DNA from: Lentzea waywayandensis
Lineage (GTDB): Bacteria; Actinomycetota; Actinomycetes; Mycobacteriales; Pseudonocardiaceae
Assembly: GCF_900115955.1 (NCBI RefSeq)
Contig: NZ_FOYL01000014.1
Span: forward strand, 1-64,000
Direction: 5' to 3'
DNA: 64,000 nt
Shown here: positions 25,184 through 33,321 of the stretch, one piece after another
Numbering within the stretch: position 1 is the first letter of the stretch
Layout of the letters: each line of letters opens with the position of its first letter
Made by a program: the position numbers and the translations under genes
The notes under the pieces: model-generated
Databases searched by the model: none
What the model saw: only the letters and a program-made list of their open reading frames with translations
Told to the model about the DNA's origin: nothing

Positions 25184-26722
25184 GTGAACGAGGTCGACGC
25201 GGTCGTCATCGGGTCCGGGCCGAACGGGCTGGTGGCCGCGACGTTGCTCGCGGACGCGGGCTGGGACGTCCTCGTGCTGGAGCAGCGCGACAGGCCCGGC
25301 GGGGCCGTGACGTCGGCCGAGCTCACCGCGCCGGGCTTCTCCAACGACGTCTTCAGCGCGTTCTACCCGCTCGGCCTGGGCTCGCCGGTGCTCGGTGCGC
25401 TGAACCTCGACGTGCGGTGGCAGCACGCTCCGGCCGTACTAGCGCACGTTCTGCCGGATGACCGAGTGGCTCTGCTCTCGCGAGATGTCGCGGAAACGGC
25501 CAAATCCGTCGGTACTTTTGCCCACTCGGACGCCGAACGCTGGCAAACGGAGTACTCGAGATGGCTCCAGGTGCGCGATGCGGTACTTCACTCTCTGTTG
25601 CAACCGTTTCCACCGGTGCGCGGTGGTCTTTCACTGCTGCTTTCGGCGGGGGCCGGCGACGCCCTGCGGCTGGCCCGCCTGCTGACGTTGCCGGTGCGCC
25701 GGCTGGGCGAGGAGCTGTTCGAGGGCGAGGGCGCCCGCGTGTTACTGGCGGGTAACACGATGCACACGGACCTCGGCCCGGATCAGGCGGGCGGCGCCGG
25801 CTTCGGCTGGTTGCTGGCGATGCTCGCGCAGGAGGTCGGCAACCCGGTTCCCCGTGGCGGCGCGGGCGAGCTGACGGCGTCGCTGGTGCGGCGGTTCGGT
25901 GGCCGCATCGAGACGAACGCCCAGGTGACGGGCGTGCTGCACGCGCGCGGTGTCGCCGTTGGGGTGCGTCTGGCCGATGGCTCGGTCGTGCGCGCACGCC
26001 GTGCGGTCCTGGCCGACGTGCCCGCGCCGTCGCTCTACCTGGACCTGATCGGTGCCGACGCGCTGCCGTCGAAGCTCGCCGAGGACCTGTCGCGGTTCCA
26101 GTGGGACAGCGACACGATCAAGGTCGACTGGGGGCTGTCCGGCCCGATCCCGTGGACCAACCCCGAGGCGGCGCGGGCGGGCACGATCCATCTCGGCGGC
26201 GACGTCAACGGCCTGGCCGGTGTGGCCCACGAGCTGGCGTGCGGCAAGGTGCCGCGCACTCCGTTCCTGGTCATGGGCCAGATGACGACGACCGACCCGT
26301 CACGCTCCCCCGCCGGCACCGAGGCCGCCTGGGCGTACACGCACGTGCCGCTGGGCGGGAACTGGACGCCGGACCGGCTGAAGCGCCGCGCCGACCGCAT
26401 CGAGGTGATGATCGAGGAACGCGCGCCCGGCTTCCGGTCCCGCATCCTCGGGCGCTCGGTGCTCGGGCCGGCCGAGATCGGCTCGGTCAACGGCGGCACC
26501 GGCGCCATCCACCAGCAGCTGGTCTTCCGGCCAGTGCCGGGGCTCGGCCGCGCGGACACCCCGTTCGACCGGCTCTACCTAGCGGGTTCCTCGGCGTGGC
26601 CCGGCGGAGGCGTGCACGGCGCGGCGGGGGCGAACGCGGCACGGGCGGCGCTGGCCCGCTGGGGTGCGGCCGGCGGTCTCTACCGGACGTTGATCCAGGG
26701 CCTGCACAAAGCCATCTACTGA
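25184..26722 (+). CDS. NAD(P)/FAD-dependent oxidoreductase, phytoene-desaturase-like
   Basis: A 512-residue flavoprotein from GTG 25184 with AGGAGG five bases upstream. The N-terminal dinucleotide-binding motif is VVIGSGPNGLVAATLLADAG, followed by the Glu-containing LEQRDRPGGAV. The C-terminal FAD motif YLAGSSAWPGGGVHGAAG resembles CrtI-type amine oxidase-fold enzymes. Such stand-alone homologues are usually of unknown substrate; no carotenoid genes are nearby. It is convergent with the ABC ATPase downstream, only a few bases apart. Confidence 0.85.
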   Translation: MNEVDAVVIGSGPNGLVAATLLADAGWDVLVLEQRDRPGGAVTSAELTAPGFSNDVFSAFYPLGLGSPVLGALNLDVRWQHAPAVLAHVLPDDRVALLSRDVAETAKSVGTFAHSDAERWQTEYSRWLQVRDAVLHSLLQPFPPVRGGLSLLLSAGAGDALRLARLLTLPVRRLGEELFEGEGARVLLAGNTMHTDLGPDQAGGAGFGWLLAMLAQEVGNPVPRGGAGELTASLVRRFGGRIETNAQVTGVLHARGVAVGVRLADGSVVRARRAVLADVPAPSLYLDLIGADALPSKLAEDLSRFQWDSDTIKVDWGLSGPIPWTNPEAARAGTIHLGGDVNGLAGVAHELACGKVPRTPFLVMGQMTTTDPSRSPAGTEAAWAYTHVPLGGNWTPDRLKRRADRIEVMIEERAPGFRSRILGRSVLGPAEIGSVNGGTGAIHQQLVFRPVPGLGRADTPFDRLYLAGSSAWPGGGVHGAAGANAARAALARWGAAGGLYRTLIQGLHKAIY

Positions 26723-27582
26723 GCACGGACGAGCTTGCGGGTGCGTGACGCCCGCAGATACCCCATGACCAGCGCCTCCAGGTCGGGGTGCGTGGCCTGG
26801 AAGCCCTCGGGCACGCCGCCGCCACGCACCAGCGCCGTCGTCTGCCGGGACGTGTGCGAGGAGTCGACCACGACACCGTCCGTCTCCAGGTCCAGCCCGG
26901 CGGGCCCGACGACGACCCGGTGCTCGTCCAGGATCCCGTCGATGTCGCCCGCCACCTGCACGCGGCCCTCGTCGAGCAGCAGCAGGTGGTCGCAGACGTC
27001 GCCGAGGTCGGTGAGCAGGTGTGACGACAACAGCACCGTCGTGCCGCGTTCGGCGACGTCGGTCATGACGATCCGCAACGTCTCGTCGCGCGCCAACGGG
27101 TCGAGGTCGGACAACGGTTCGTCCAGCAGCAGCACCTTCGGCAGCCGGCCGAGCGCGAACGCGATCGCGACCTGCGTGCGCGCGCCGGCGGACAAGGTGC
27201 GCACCTTCGCGTCCTTGTCCACGCCCGCAAGGAGATCCAGCACCTCGTCTGCCCTGGCGGACGACCAGCGGTCGTTCATCGCCGCGCCCGCCCGCATCAT
27301 CTCGCGGACGGTGAACTGGTCGTAGAGCGGCCTTTTCTGGGTCAGCAGCGACACGTCGGGGTGCATCCGGCCGTGCACCGCGGTGCCGTGCACGGTGATC
27401 TCACCGCTGGTGGGCTTCGCGAGCCCGGCGATCAACGACAGCAACGTGCTCTTGCCCGCGCCGTTCGGCCCGACCAGCCCGGTCACGCTGCCCTCGGGCA
27501 ACGAGAACGAGCAGCCGTCGAGCGCTCTGGTGCGCCCGAAGTGCTTCGCGACGTTCTCCGCCTGCACAGGACTGGCGTTCAT
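26716..27582 (-). CDS. ABC transporter ATP-binding protein (second ATPase of YtrA-type operon)
   Basis: A 288-residue ATPase with Walker A GPNGAGKST (38-46) and Walker B VLLLDEPLSDLDPLAR. The signature is LSAGARTQVA, an altered form of LSGGQ that suggests weaker or asymmetric ATP hydrolysis and pairing with the other ATPase of the operon. It is the last gene of the operon, 25 bp after the GntR gene. It is probably an export or bacitracin/cell-wall-stress type system, although the substrate is unknown. Confidence 0.88.
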   Translation of the reverse strand: MNASPVQAENVAKHFGRTRALDGCSFSLPEGSVTGLVGPNGAGKSTLLSLIAGLAKPTSGEITVHGTAVHGRMHPDVSLLTQKRPLYDQFTVREMMRAGAAMNDRWSSARADEVLDLLAGVDKDAKVRTLSAGARTQVAIAFALGRLPKVLLLDEPLSDLDPLARDETLRIVMTDVAERGTTVLLSSHLLTDLGDVCDHLLLLDEGRVQVAGDIDGILDEHRVVVGPAGLDLETDGVVVDSSHTSRQTTALVRGGGVPEGFQATHPDLEALVMGYLRASRTRKLVRAQ

Positions 27583-27607
27583 CGTGCTCCCAAGTCCACA
27601 GTGGACA

Positions 27608-27985
27608 TCAGTAGTGCGTGCCCCGCACGTCGGTGTAGATCGCGTCGACCTCGTCGGCCGACAGCCCGTCGTCCACGGCGCGGTCCATCCACCGCTCCAG
27701 GTCCTGCCGCAGCGGCGCGTCCGCCTTCGCCGCGTCGGTGGCGAGCGAGGCCGTGACGAACGTGCCCATGCCCCGGCGGCCTTCCACGAGACCCTCGTGT
27801 TCGAGCTCGCGGTACGCCTTCAGCACGGTGTTGGGGTTGACCCTGGTGGCCTCGACCACCTCGCGTGCCGTCGGCAGCTTGTCGCCGGGTCCGAGCAGCC
27901 CCATCCTCATGGCCTGCTTGACCTGAGCGGCGATCTGGAGATAGGTGGACACCCCGGAGTGCCGATCGATGCGAAACTCGATCAC
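27608..27985 (-). CDS. GntR-family regulator, YtrA type
   Basis: A short regulator of 125 residues from GTG 27985 (or 129 from ATG 27997). The winged helix (about 10-75; YLQIAAQVKQAMRMGLLGPG, NPNTVLKAYRELEHEGLVEG) has only a short C-terminal helical extension, as in the YtrA subfamily that controls neighbouring ABC operons. GTG is preferred because YtrA proteins start xIEFRID. TATGCT also lies seven bases upstream, the leaderless-promoter pattern. It likely represses its own operon through the inverted repeat at 29738-29773. Confidence 0.9.
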   Translation of the reverse strand: MIEFRIDRHSGVSTYLQIAAQVKQAMRMGLLGPGDKLPTAREVVEATRVNPNTVLKAYRELEHEGLVEGRRGMGTFVTASLATDAAKADAPLRQDLERWMDRAVDDGLSADEVDAIYTDVRGTHY

Positions 27986-28028
27986 GCCGCTCAGCATAGG
28001 TGTCCACCCGTCCCGCGATCGCCGTCCG

Positions 28029-28994
28029 TCACACCTGCCTGCGCACGGCCCACACCGAGCCCAGCACGAACAGCACCGCGAGCCCCGCGAAGATCGACGC
28101 CTCCAGCAGGTGCAGCGTCGTCACTTGGTCGACGGGGATGACGTCGGAGTACCGCTGCGCGAGGCCGTTCTCCCGGTAGCAGGCCGCGAAGTCCACCGCT
28201 CCCTGCGCGTCCCCCTTGCCCGCGCAGTTCATCATCGGTGTCGGATCCGCCACCACCGCGCCCTTGGCGTCCAGGAAGCCCGACTCCACCACCAGCGGGC
28301 CGCGTTCGACCGTGCGGGCGTCCAGGTCGTCGGAGAGCACCCTGGTCGGCGTGATCAGATGCTCGCGCACCCCGGTGAGCACCGCCCGTACCGCGACGAA
28401 CAGCCCGAGCGTCAGCGTCATCGCCACGAGCGTCCGTTTGAACACCGCGCCCGCGAACATGCCGAGCGTGTAGGCGAAGAGCGTGTACGCGACCGGCGAG
28501 ACCCCTTGAGCCTCGAACGTCGTGAAGTAGAACGGCCCCGTGCTCAGCGGTCCGAGCTGACCGGCCGCGTCCAGCCAGCTGTGCACGACCAGCTGGTAGA
28601 CGAGCACCACGACCAACGCGGGCAGCGCGGCGACGACGAACTTGGTCGCCATCCAGCGCGTCCTGCTGACCGACTGCGTGAACGCCAGGGCGTGCGTGCC
28701 CTGCTCGAACTCCCGCGCGAACAGCGGCGCGCCCACGAAAACGCCGATCAGCACGGGCGCCGCGAGCACCGTCGCCTCAGCGAGGTGCAGCCGGTCGAAC
28801 CACGTGGTCTGGAAGTCGTTCGCGGCAGGGCCACACGCTTCGAGCCCTTTGCCCACGCAGTCGAGGAGGTTGCCTGCGGTGAGGTCGGCGACCATTACGG
28901 CGCGCAACAACAGGATCGCCGCCACCGCCACGACCAGCCCGGCGACGAGCGTGATGAACACGGGCCGCTGCTGACGCCACACGATCCAGGTCAT
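28029..28994 (-). CDS. ABC transporter permease
   Basis: A 321-residue ABC-2-like membrane protein with about six hydrophobic segments, including PVFITLVAGLVVAVAAILLL, FVVAALPALVVVLVYQLVV and a final IFAGLAVLFVLGSVWAV. A large extracytoplasmic loop holds possible disulfide Cys. ATG 28994 overlaps the upstream ATPase stop as ATGA. It forms the channel for the two ATPases of this operon. Confidence 0.87.
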   Translation of the reverse strand: MTWIVWRQQRPVFITLVAGLVVAVAAILLLRAVMVADLTAGNLLDCVGKGLEACGPAANDFQTTWFDRLHLAEATVLAAPVLIGVFVGAPLFAREFEQGTHALAFTQSVSRTRWMATKFVVAALPALVVVLVYQLVVHSWLDAAGQLGPLSTGPFYFTTFEAQGVSPVAYTLFAYTLGMFAGAVFKRTLVAMTLTLGLFVAVRAVLTGVREHLITPTRVLSDDLDARTVERGPLVVESGFLDAKGAVVADPTPMMNCAGKGDAQGAVDFAACYRENGLAQRYSDVIPVDQVTTLHLLEASIFAGLAVLFVLGSVWAVRRQV

Positions 28995-29725
28995 GCCGCG
29001 ACCTCCATCCGCATGTAGGCGAGCGCGAGCTGACTGAGCGTCCGGTGCTCCGCGTGGGCCTGAAGCAGCGCGCTGACGTCGCCCGCGAGCCGGACGCGTC
29101 CGTCGGCCAGCAGCACGAGGTGATCGCACACGTCTTCCAGCTCCGCCAGCACGTGCGACGACAACAGCACCGTGATTTTTTGCGTCCGGCACTCCTCCAC
29201 CAGCGTCTGCAGGACGTTCTCGCGCGCCAGCGGATCGAGGTCGGCGAGCGGCTCGTCCAGCATCAGGAGTTTCGGCCGCTTCCCGAGCGCCAGCGCGAGC
29301 GCGACCCGCGTCCGCTGCCCGCCGGACAACGTGCCGACCTTGGCCGCGAACGGCACCTGCGCCTTCTCGACCAGCTCCTCGGCGTACGCCTGATCCCACC
29401 CCGGATTGGCGTTGCGCCCGTACTTCAGCGTCTCGGTGACCGTGAACTGCGGGTACAACGGCTTGGCCTGCGTCAGGAACGCCACCGCCCCATGCATCCC
29501 GCGCCCGTTCGGCGCGTCCCCGAACACCGAGATCCGGCCCGTCGTCGGGCGCAGCAGTCCGGTGATCATGCCCATCAGCGTGCTCTTGCCGGCCCCGTTC
29601 GGCCCGACGAGCGCGACGATCCGGCCCGCCGGGATCTCCAGCGTGCAGCCACGCAACGCCCAGCCCCGCGAGTACTTCTTCCCCAGGTCCTCCGCCAGGA
29701 CCGGCGGGTGCTCCCTCTGTCCCAT
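28991..29725 (-). CDS. ABC transporter ATP-binding protein (first gene of YtrA-type operon)
   Basis: A 244-residue ATPase starting MGQREHPPVLAEDLGKKYSRG, with GPNGAGKST, the canonical signature LSGGQRTRVA and Walker B LLMLDEPLADLD. ATG 29725 is preferred over GTG 29734. TACGGT lies exactly seven bases upstream, indicating a leaderless transcript that would begin at the ATG. It is translationally coupled to the permease. A 15-bp perfect inverted repeat lies 12 bases further upstream. Confidence 0.9.
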   Translation of the reverse strand: MGQREHPPVLAEDLGKKYSRGWALRGCTLEIPAGRIVALVGPNGAGKSTLMGMITGLLRPTTGRISVFGDAPNGRGMHGAVAFLTQAKPLYPQFTVTETLKYGRNANPGWDQAYAEELVEKAQVPFAAKVGTLSGGQRTRVALALALGKRPKLLMLDEPLADLDPLARENVLQTLVEECRTQKITVLLSSHVLAELEDVCDHLVLLADGRVRLAGDVSALLQAHAEHRTLSQLALAYMRMEVAA

Positions 29726-29737
29726 GCGGACCACCGT

Positions 29738-29773
29738 AGCACCCTTTCACTAGTTACCTAGTGAAAGGGTGCT
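29738..29773. promoter_or_regulatory. Perfect 15-bp inverted repeat, probable YtrA-type GntR operator
   Basis: AGCACCCTTTCACTA (29738-29752) and TAGTGAAAGGGTGCT (29759-29773) are perfect inverted copies around GTTACC. The core CACTAG...CTAGTG is at the place where the -35 region of the ABC operon should lie, given the TACGGT -10-like string next to its start codon. The operon encodes its own GntR protein. The same hairpin could also end transcription of the DUF4041 gene, whose stop is ten bases away. Confidence 0.65.
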
Positions 29774-29782
29774 GAAGTGGTT

Positions 29783-31114
29783 TCAGCTGGTCAGGCTCTG
29801 CCGGTACTCCGCTGCCTCGGGTTCGAGGACGTACTCGAGCATCTGGCCGGAGTGCGTCTTCAGCAGCTCGCGCACGTCCTCGGGAGTGGCGTAGAAGAAC
29901 TCCCGGCGCATGTTGACCCGGTTGACCCGGCGATCGGACAACGCCTGGTGCAGCTTGGTCTCCAACGAGACCGCGTCCGCCGAGTAGTGCAGGATGTGGG
30001 TGTCGTAGCGGAACGGCACCGACGCGTCACCGAGTTCGAGCACGCGCTCCTCGGGATGCAGTCGCCGGGTCATGCCGATCTTGACCATCTTCGGCCCGAA
30101 CGCGCCCAGGTTGCTGATCACGTAGACGTACCCGGCACGGATGTTGGCCTCGCGTTGGTGCACGCCCTCGATACCGGACACGACCTTGTCCAGTTCAGAC
30201 TGGAGCTCCTCGGCGGCGGCGACATCCCCCTTGGCCAGCAACGCCCTGCGGACGTTCTCCAGGTGCTTGCGCTCCTTCTCAAGCTTCTCCAGCTCGCGGC
30301 GGAACTCCGCCTGCGCCTTGGCCTCCTCGCGCAACCGCTCGCGCTCGGAGCGTTCATTCTCCTTCTCCTCCTGCTTCTTCTGCAGGTAGTCCGCCGTGAG
30401 TTCGAGCTCGCGCATGCGCAGTGCCTCATAGCGGTCGTTGATCTGGATGCTGAGCATCTTGCCCAGCTTCTCGATCGCCTCGGCCGCGCGGAGCAGCCGC
30501 TTCTTCGCCGCGTCGACGGAACCCGCCTTCATCACCCGCAGGCTGTTCTCCGCCTCGGCGTTGTACGAGCGCAGCATCAGCTTGCACCAGTCGGCGACCA
30601 TCTTGGCGCCTTCCCGGCTCGACTTGTTGAAGGTGAAGTTGGTGCTGCCGGTAACCGCGGTCTTGTCTCTGATCATCTGCTTCATGGCGTCCTGCACGCG
30701 GTCGAGTTCGCGCTTGTACGCCTCGGCGTTCTCCAGCGGGTGGTGGTAGCGGAACACGCCGGCGTCCTGGAACAGCAGCTCGTCGCTGAACGGCACCAAC
30801 ATCGCCTGCGCGGACGCCAGTTCGGCGCGCTGCTGGGCCAGGCCCTGCTCGAAACCCTGCCTCTGCAACGCCAGCGCTTCGTCCTGTGCCCGGCGTTCGG
30901 CGGCCAGCGCGTTCTGATGCGCCTGTCTCTCTCCGGCGTGCGTCTGCTGTAGGCCGGCGAGCTCTGCGCGCATGCGGTCGATCTCCTGGCGCACCTGCAG
31001 GTAGTCGAGACCACCGATCTGCTGCAGGTACCCGTTCAACTGGTTGACCTGTGCCTGGAGTCCGCCCGCGGCGTGTTCAAGCGAAACGATCTTCTTCTGC
31101 TTGCTGCCGAACAT
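29783..31114 (-). CDS. DUF4041-like coiled-coil protein fused to a GIY-YIG (T5orf172/Mug113-type) nuclease domain
   Basis: A 443-residue protein from ATG 31114. There is a coiled coil at about 10-105, then a conserved DUF4041-like domain at about 106-245 (LLFQDAGVFRYHHPLENAEA, MLRSYNAEAENSLRVMK) and a charged coiled coil at about 245-325. The C-terminal GIY-YIG module is at about 328-420: GYVYVISN, KIGMTRR with the catalytic Arg, LETKLHQAL with a candidate metal-binding Glu at 385, and FFYATPEDV. Relatives occur in phages and defence-associated loci. A truncated paralogue is encoded 94 bp upstream in the same direction. The role is unknown; it may be a structure-specific or phage-directed nuclease. 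Confidence 0.85.
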   Translation of the reverse strand: MFGSKQKKIVSLEHAAGGLQAQVNQLNGYLQQIGGLDYLQVRQEIDRMRAELAGLQQTHAGERQAHQNALAAERRAQDEALALQRQGFEQGLAQQRAELASAQAMLVPFSDELLFQDAGVFRYHHPLENAEAYKRELDRVQDAMKQMIRDKTAVTGSTNFTFNKSSREGAKMVADWCKLMLRSYNAEAENSLRVMKAGSVDAAKKRLLRAAEAIEKLGKMLSIQINDRYEALRMRELELTADYLQKKQEEKENERSERERLREEAKAQAEFRRELEKLEKERKHLENVRRALLAKGDVAAAEELQSELDKVVSGIEGVHQREANIRAGYVYVISNLGAFGPKMVKIGMTRRLHPEERVLELGDASVPFRYDTHILHYSADAVSLETKLHQALSDRRVNRVNMRREFFYATPEDVRELLKTHSGQMLEYVLEPEAAEYRQSLTS

Positions 31115-31208
31115 CGGTGGACTCCCTCGGGCGACGACGTGTATCGGCGTCATCGCGAGGCGCGCCGCGACCGTTAGACCAATCGGGCAAACCCACCCGA
31201 ACGGACCA

Positions 31209-31838
31209 TCACGAGGCGATTCGGCGGGTGCGGCGGCTTTCCGCCTTGCGCTGGAGGTGGTCGGCGGTCAGTTCGAGCTCGTACGTGCGCAAGGCCTGGT
31301 AACGCGGCGAGACGCGGAGCGCGAACGTCCCGCTGAGACGTTCGATCGCCGACGCCGAGCGATCGAGCCGCCTTCTCGCCGCGTCCAGGCCACCGGCTCG
31401 CAGCATGCGCAGGCAGTTCTCTGCCTCGCAGTTGTACGAGCGGAGCATCAGCGCGGACCAGTCCTCGACGAGCCTGCGTCCGGTCGCGTCCGATCCGTTG
31501 TAGGTGACCTGCCCGCCACCTTCGATCGCCGCACCGGTCTTGATCAGGGTCTTCATCTCGTCGTGGATGAGGTCGAGCTGCGCCTGGTGGTCCGCGACGG
31601 CGTCGGCGCGGAACACACCTGCCCGCTGGAAGGTCAGTTCTTCCTTCAGCGGCTGGAGTTCGGCGCGCGCGTTCTTGATCCGGTGCCGCAGCGCTACTAG
31701 TTCGGCACCGGCTCGGTCGACCTCGTCGAGCACGTCGGTCTGCGCTGACCGGGCGTCACCGATTCGGGCGAGGAGTTCCTGCAGGCCCTCCACGGCCCGC
31801 TGCAGCTCTGCGATCCGGCGGTTCTTGCGCCCGAGCAT
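31209..31838 (-). CDS. DUF4041-like protein without the nuclease domain (paralogue of the next gene)
   Basis: A 209-residue protein from ATG 31838, with GGGGAGG five bases upstream. It aligns with the 443-residue neighbour through the DUF4041-like domain (LTFQRAGVFRADAVADHQAQ, LMLRSYNCEAENCLRMLRAG, LELTADHLQRK). It then stops in a basic tail (RKAESRRTRRIAS) where the neighbour enters its coiled coil and nuclease. It appears to be a tandem duplicate that lost, or never had, the GIY-YIG part. It could regulate the nuclease through shared oligomerisation. Clean RBS and reading frame argue against a pseudogene. Confidence 0.8.
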   Translation of the reverse strand: MLGRKNRRIAELQRAVEGLQELLARIGDARSAQTDVLDEVDRAGAELVALRHRIKNARAELQPLKEELTFQRAGVFRADAVADHQAQLDLIHDEMKTLIKTGAAIEGGGQVTYNGSDATGRRLVEDWSALMLRSYNCEAENCLRMLRAGGLDAARRRLDRSASAIERLSGTFALRVSPRYQALRTYELELTADHLQRKAESRRTRRIAS

Positions 31839-31913
31839 GCTTACCTCCCCGAACAGCGACGAAAGGCCCATGACCGTTCCATCGCAAGGAGGAATCCGCC
31901 GTTATCTACGACG

Positions 31914-32672
31914 CTATGCACTCACACCATCGAGTGATCCCACGAAACGAACGAACCCTTCGGGGTCCTCGCTCGTGGCGGACTGCTGCAAGATCACGCT
32001 GGTAGCGCCCGCTTCGGCCACCTGCGCGACCAGGTCCGTGACGAACGCGCGGTCACGCGAGTCCGTCTCGACGTAGACGACCAGCGGGTGCTCGCGGGTC
32101 GCCCTGATGGCCCGGACCCGGTCCAGATCCGCCGACGCGTCGAGGATCGTGCCGTCGCCGACCCCACCCGCCAGGTCCAGTGTCTTCAGGCCCAGCCCGC
32201 CCACGTAGATCGGCATCGGCGCGGCCGGCGGCCAGTCCAGCGCGACGCCGGTCAGCTTGACGTACCGGCCGTCCACGGTGACCCGTTCGCCCGCCAGCAA
32301 CGCCTTCAACGCGCCGGTGTACTCGCGCAGCAGCGTCAACGGCGACGACACCCGCGCGCCGACCTGACCCATCCAGTCCTGCACGCCGTGCCCGACGCCG
32401 ATCGTGACGCGTCCCGGGAACAACCGGTCGAGCGTCGCGGCCTCCATCGCGGCGATCGCGACGTTGCGCAACGGGACCGGCAGCAGGCCGACGCCGACCT
32501 TCAACCGGGAGGTCCAGGCCAGGGCGGCGGAAGCGCAGGCGATGCCGCTCTCCAGGAAGCAGTCCTCCCACAGCCACAACGAGTCCACACCGGACTCCTC
32601 CGCGGCGAGGACGACGGAACGCAGGTTCTCGGGCGGGAGCTGAGGCCGGTAGACGGCGCCGAGTGTGGTCAC
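31914..32672 (-). CDS. LLM-class (F420-type) oxidoreductase
   Basis: A 252-residue luciferase-like barrel protein (VVLAAEESGVDSLWLWEDCF, TSRLKVGVGLLPVPLRN, FPGRVTIGVGHGVQDWMGQVG). The last segment is typical of F420-dependent members found in actinobacteria. It is shorter than the monooxygenase at 17942 and not part of a sulfur operon. It sits 75 bp upstream of the DUF4041 pair on the same strand, so a shared transcript is possible but unproven. The substrate is unknown. Confidence 0.85.
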   Translation of the reverse strand: MTTLGAVYRPQLPPENLRSVVLAAEESGVDSLWLWEDCFLESGIACASAALAWTSRLKVGVGLLPVPLRNVAIAAMEAATLDRLFPGRVTIGVGHGVQDWMGQVGARVSSPLTLLREYTGALKALLAGERVTVDGRYVKLTGVALDWPPAAPMPIYVGGLGLKTLDLAGGVGDGTILDASADLDRVRAIRATREHPLVVYVETDSRDRAFVTDLVAQVAEAGATSVILQQSATSEDPEGFVRFVGSLDGVSA

Positions 32673-32704
32673 CCCGCAAACCTACTACCGGCCCTGCCCC
32701 TAGT

Positions 32705-33175
32705 TCAGCAACCGCAGTTGTAGTACGTGACGTCCCAGTGGTTCGACTCGAGGTAGTAGATGTTGCCCGCGTTCGACTTCCACTTGTTGCCGCCGATGGA
32801 CGAGAAGCTGCCCTTGATGTAGTTCGTGACACAGCTGGTCAGGCGGTAGTCCACCTTGTAGCCGTTCCAGTGCGAGTACGTGCCCGACGCGTGGCCGGTC
32901 TCCGTGCCGCCGGTGATGGTCAGCGCACAGCCCGACGCGCTCTTGAACGTCTTGGCACCCGCGATGGTCGTCTGGTTGATCTGCTCGAACGACGTGCAGT
33001 TCGGACGGTTGCGATCACTGCAACCGCCGCTCGACGTCCAGGTGATGCCGGCCGCGCGCAGCTGCGCGGCCGCCTGCGCGTGGGTGTACTTGGCCGGGGC
33101 CGCCGACGCGACGGACGCGCCCATGATCAGAGCGGCGAACATCGCGATCACGGCTGCGATCGTGCGAACGAACAT
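32705..33175 (-). CDS. Small secreted M15/LAS-type peptidase-like protein
   Basis: A 156-residue exported protein from ATG 33175 (AAGGAG eight bases upstream). The signal peptide ends SVASAAP (about residue 26). The mature part has SHWNGYKVD (H102, D109) and NHWDV (H146), which match the zinc ligands SxHxxGxxxD and HxD/H of LAS metallopeptidases such as D-Ala-D-Ala carboxypeptidases. Six Cys could form three disulfides. It is probably a peptidoglycan peptidase, or a binding relative, at the cell wall. It is divergent from an NlpC/P60-like gene that should act on the same polymer. Confidence 0.7.
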   Translation of the reverse strand: MFVRTIAAVIAMFAALIMGASVASAAPAKYTHAQAAAQLRAAGITWTSSGGCSDRNRPNCTSFEQINQTTIAGAKTFKSASGCALTITGGTETGHASGTYSHWNGYKVDYRLTSCVTNYIKGSFSSIGGNKWKSNAGNIYYLESNHWDVTYYNCGC

Positions 33176-33236
33176 GTGCTCTCTCCTTAAGCCCAAAGCA
33201 AGGTGCCGCGAAGCTAGGAAGGAGCGGTAAAGAGTC

Positions 33237-33255
33237 GCCTAAATCAGTCTTAGGC
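33237..33255. promoter_or_regulatory. Inverted repeat in the divergent promoter of two cell-wall hydrolase genes
   Basis: GCCTAA (33237-33242) and TTAGGC (33250-33255) are inverted copies separated by seven bases. They lie in the middle of the 146-bp gap between the M15-like and NlpC/P60-like genes. A shared operator is the simplest reading. A related AT-rich repeat (GTCTTAA/TTAAGAC) lies upstream of a subtilase at 53920. Confidence 0.4.
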
Positions 33256-33321
33256 CGATCTTTGGCGCCACCGTGGACAGTTCCGGTCATCACCGACAGC
33301 AAGTCGATCGGAGCTACAACA

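Noticed and set aside
25184..26722. Carotenoid biosynthesis cluster
   Set aside because: The phytoene-desaturase-like protein stands alone; no CrtB, CrtE or cyclase genes are nearby.
29738..29773. Simple rho-independent terminator only
   Set aside because: The stem is good, but there is no T-run after it on the minus strand and its position fits an operator; the terminator function is kept only as an alternative.
26716..31838. One defence island spanning the ABC operon and the DUF4041 pair
   Set aside because: The inverted repeat at 29738-29773 and the leaderless promoter separate them; the ABC operon has its own regulator and looks like an exporter.
33176..33321. Possible c-di-AMP (ydaO-type) riboswitch before the NlpC/P60-like gene
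   Set aside because: Such riboswitches often precede wall hydrolase genes in actinobacteria, but the 5' region is too short and I see none of the conserved helices.
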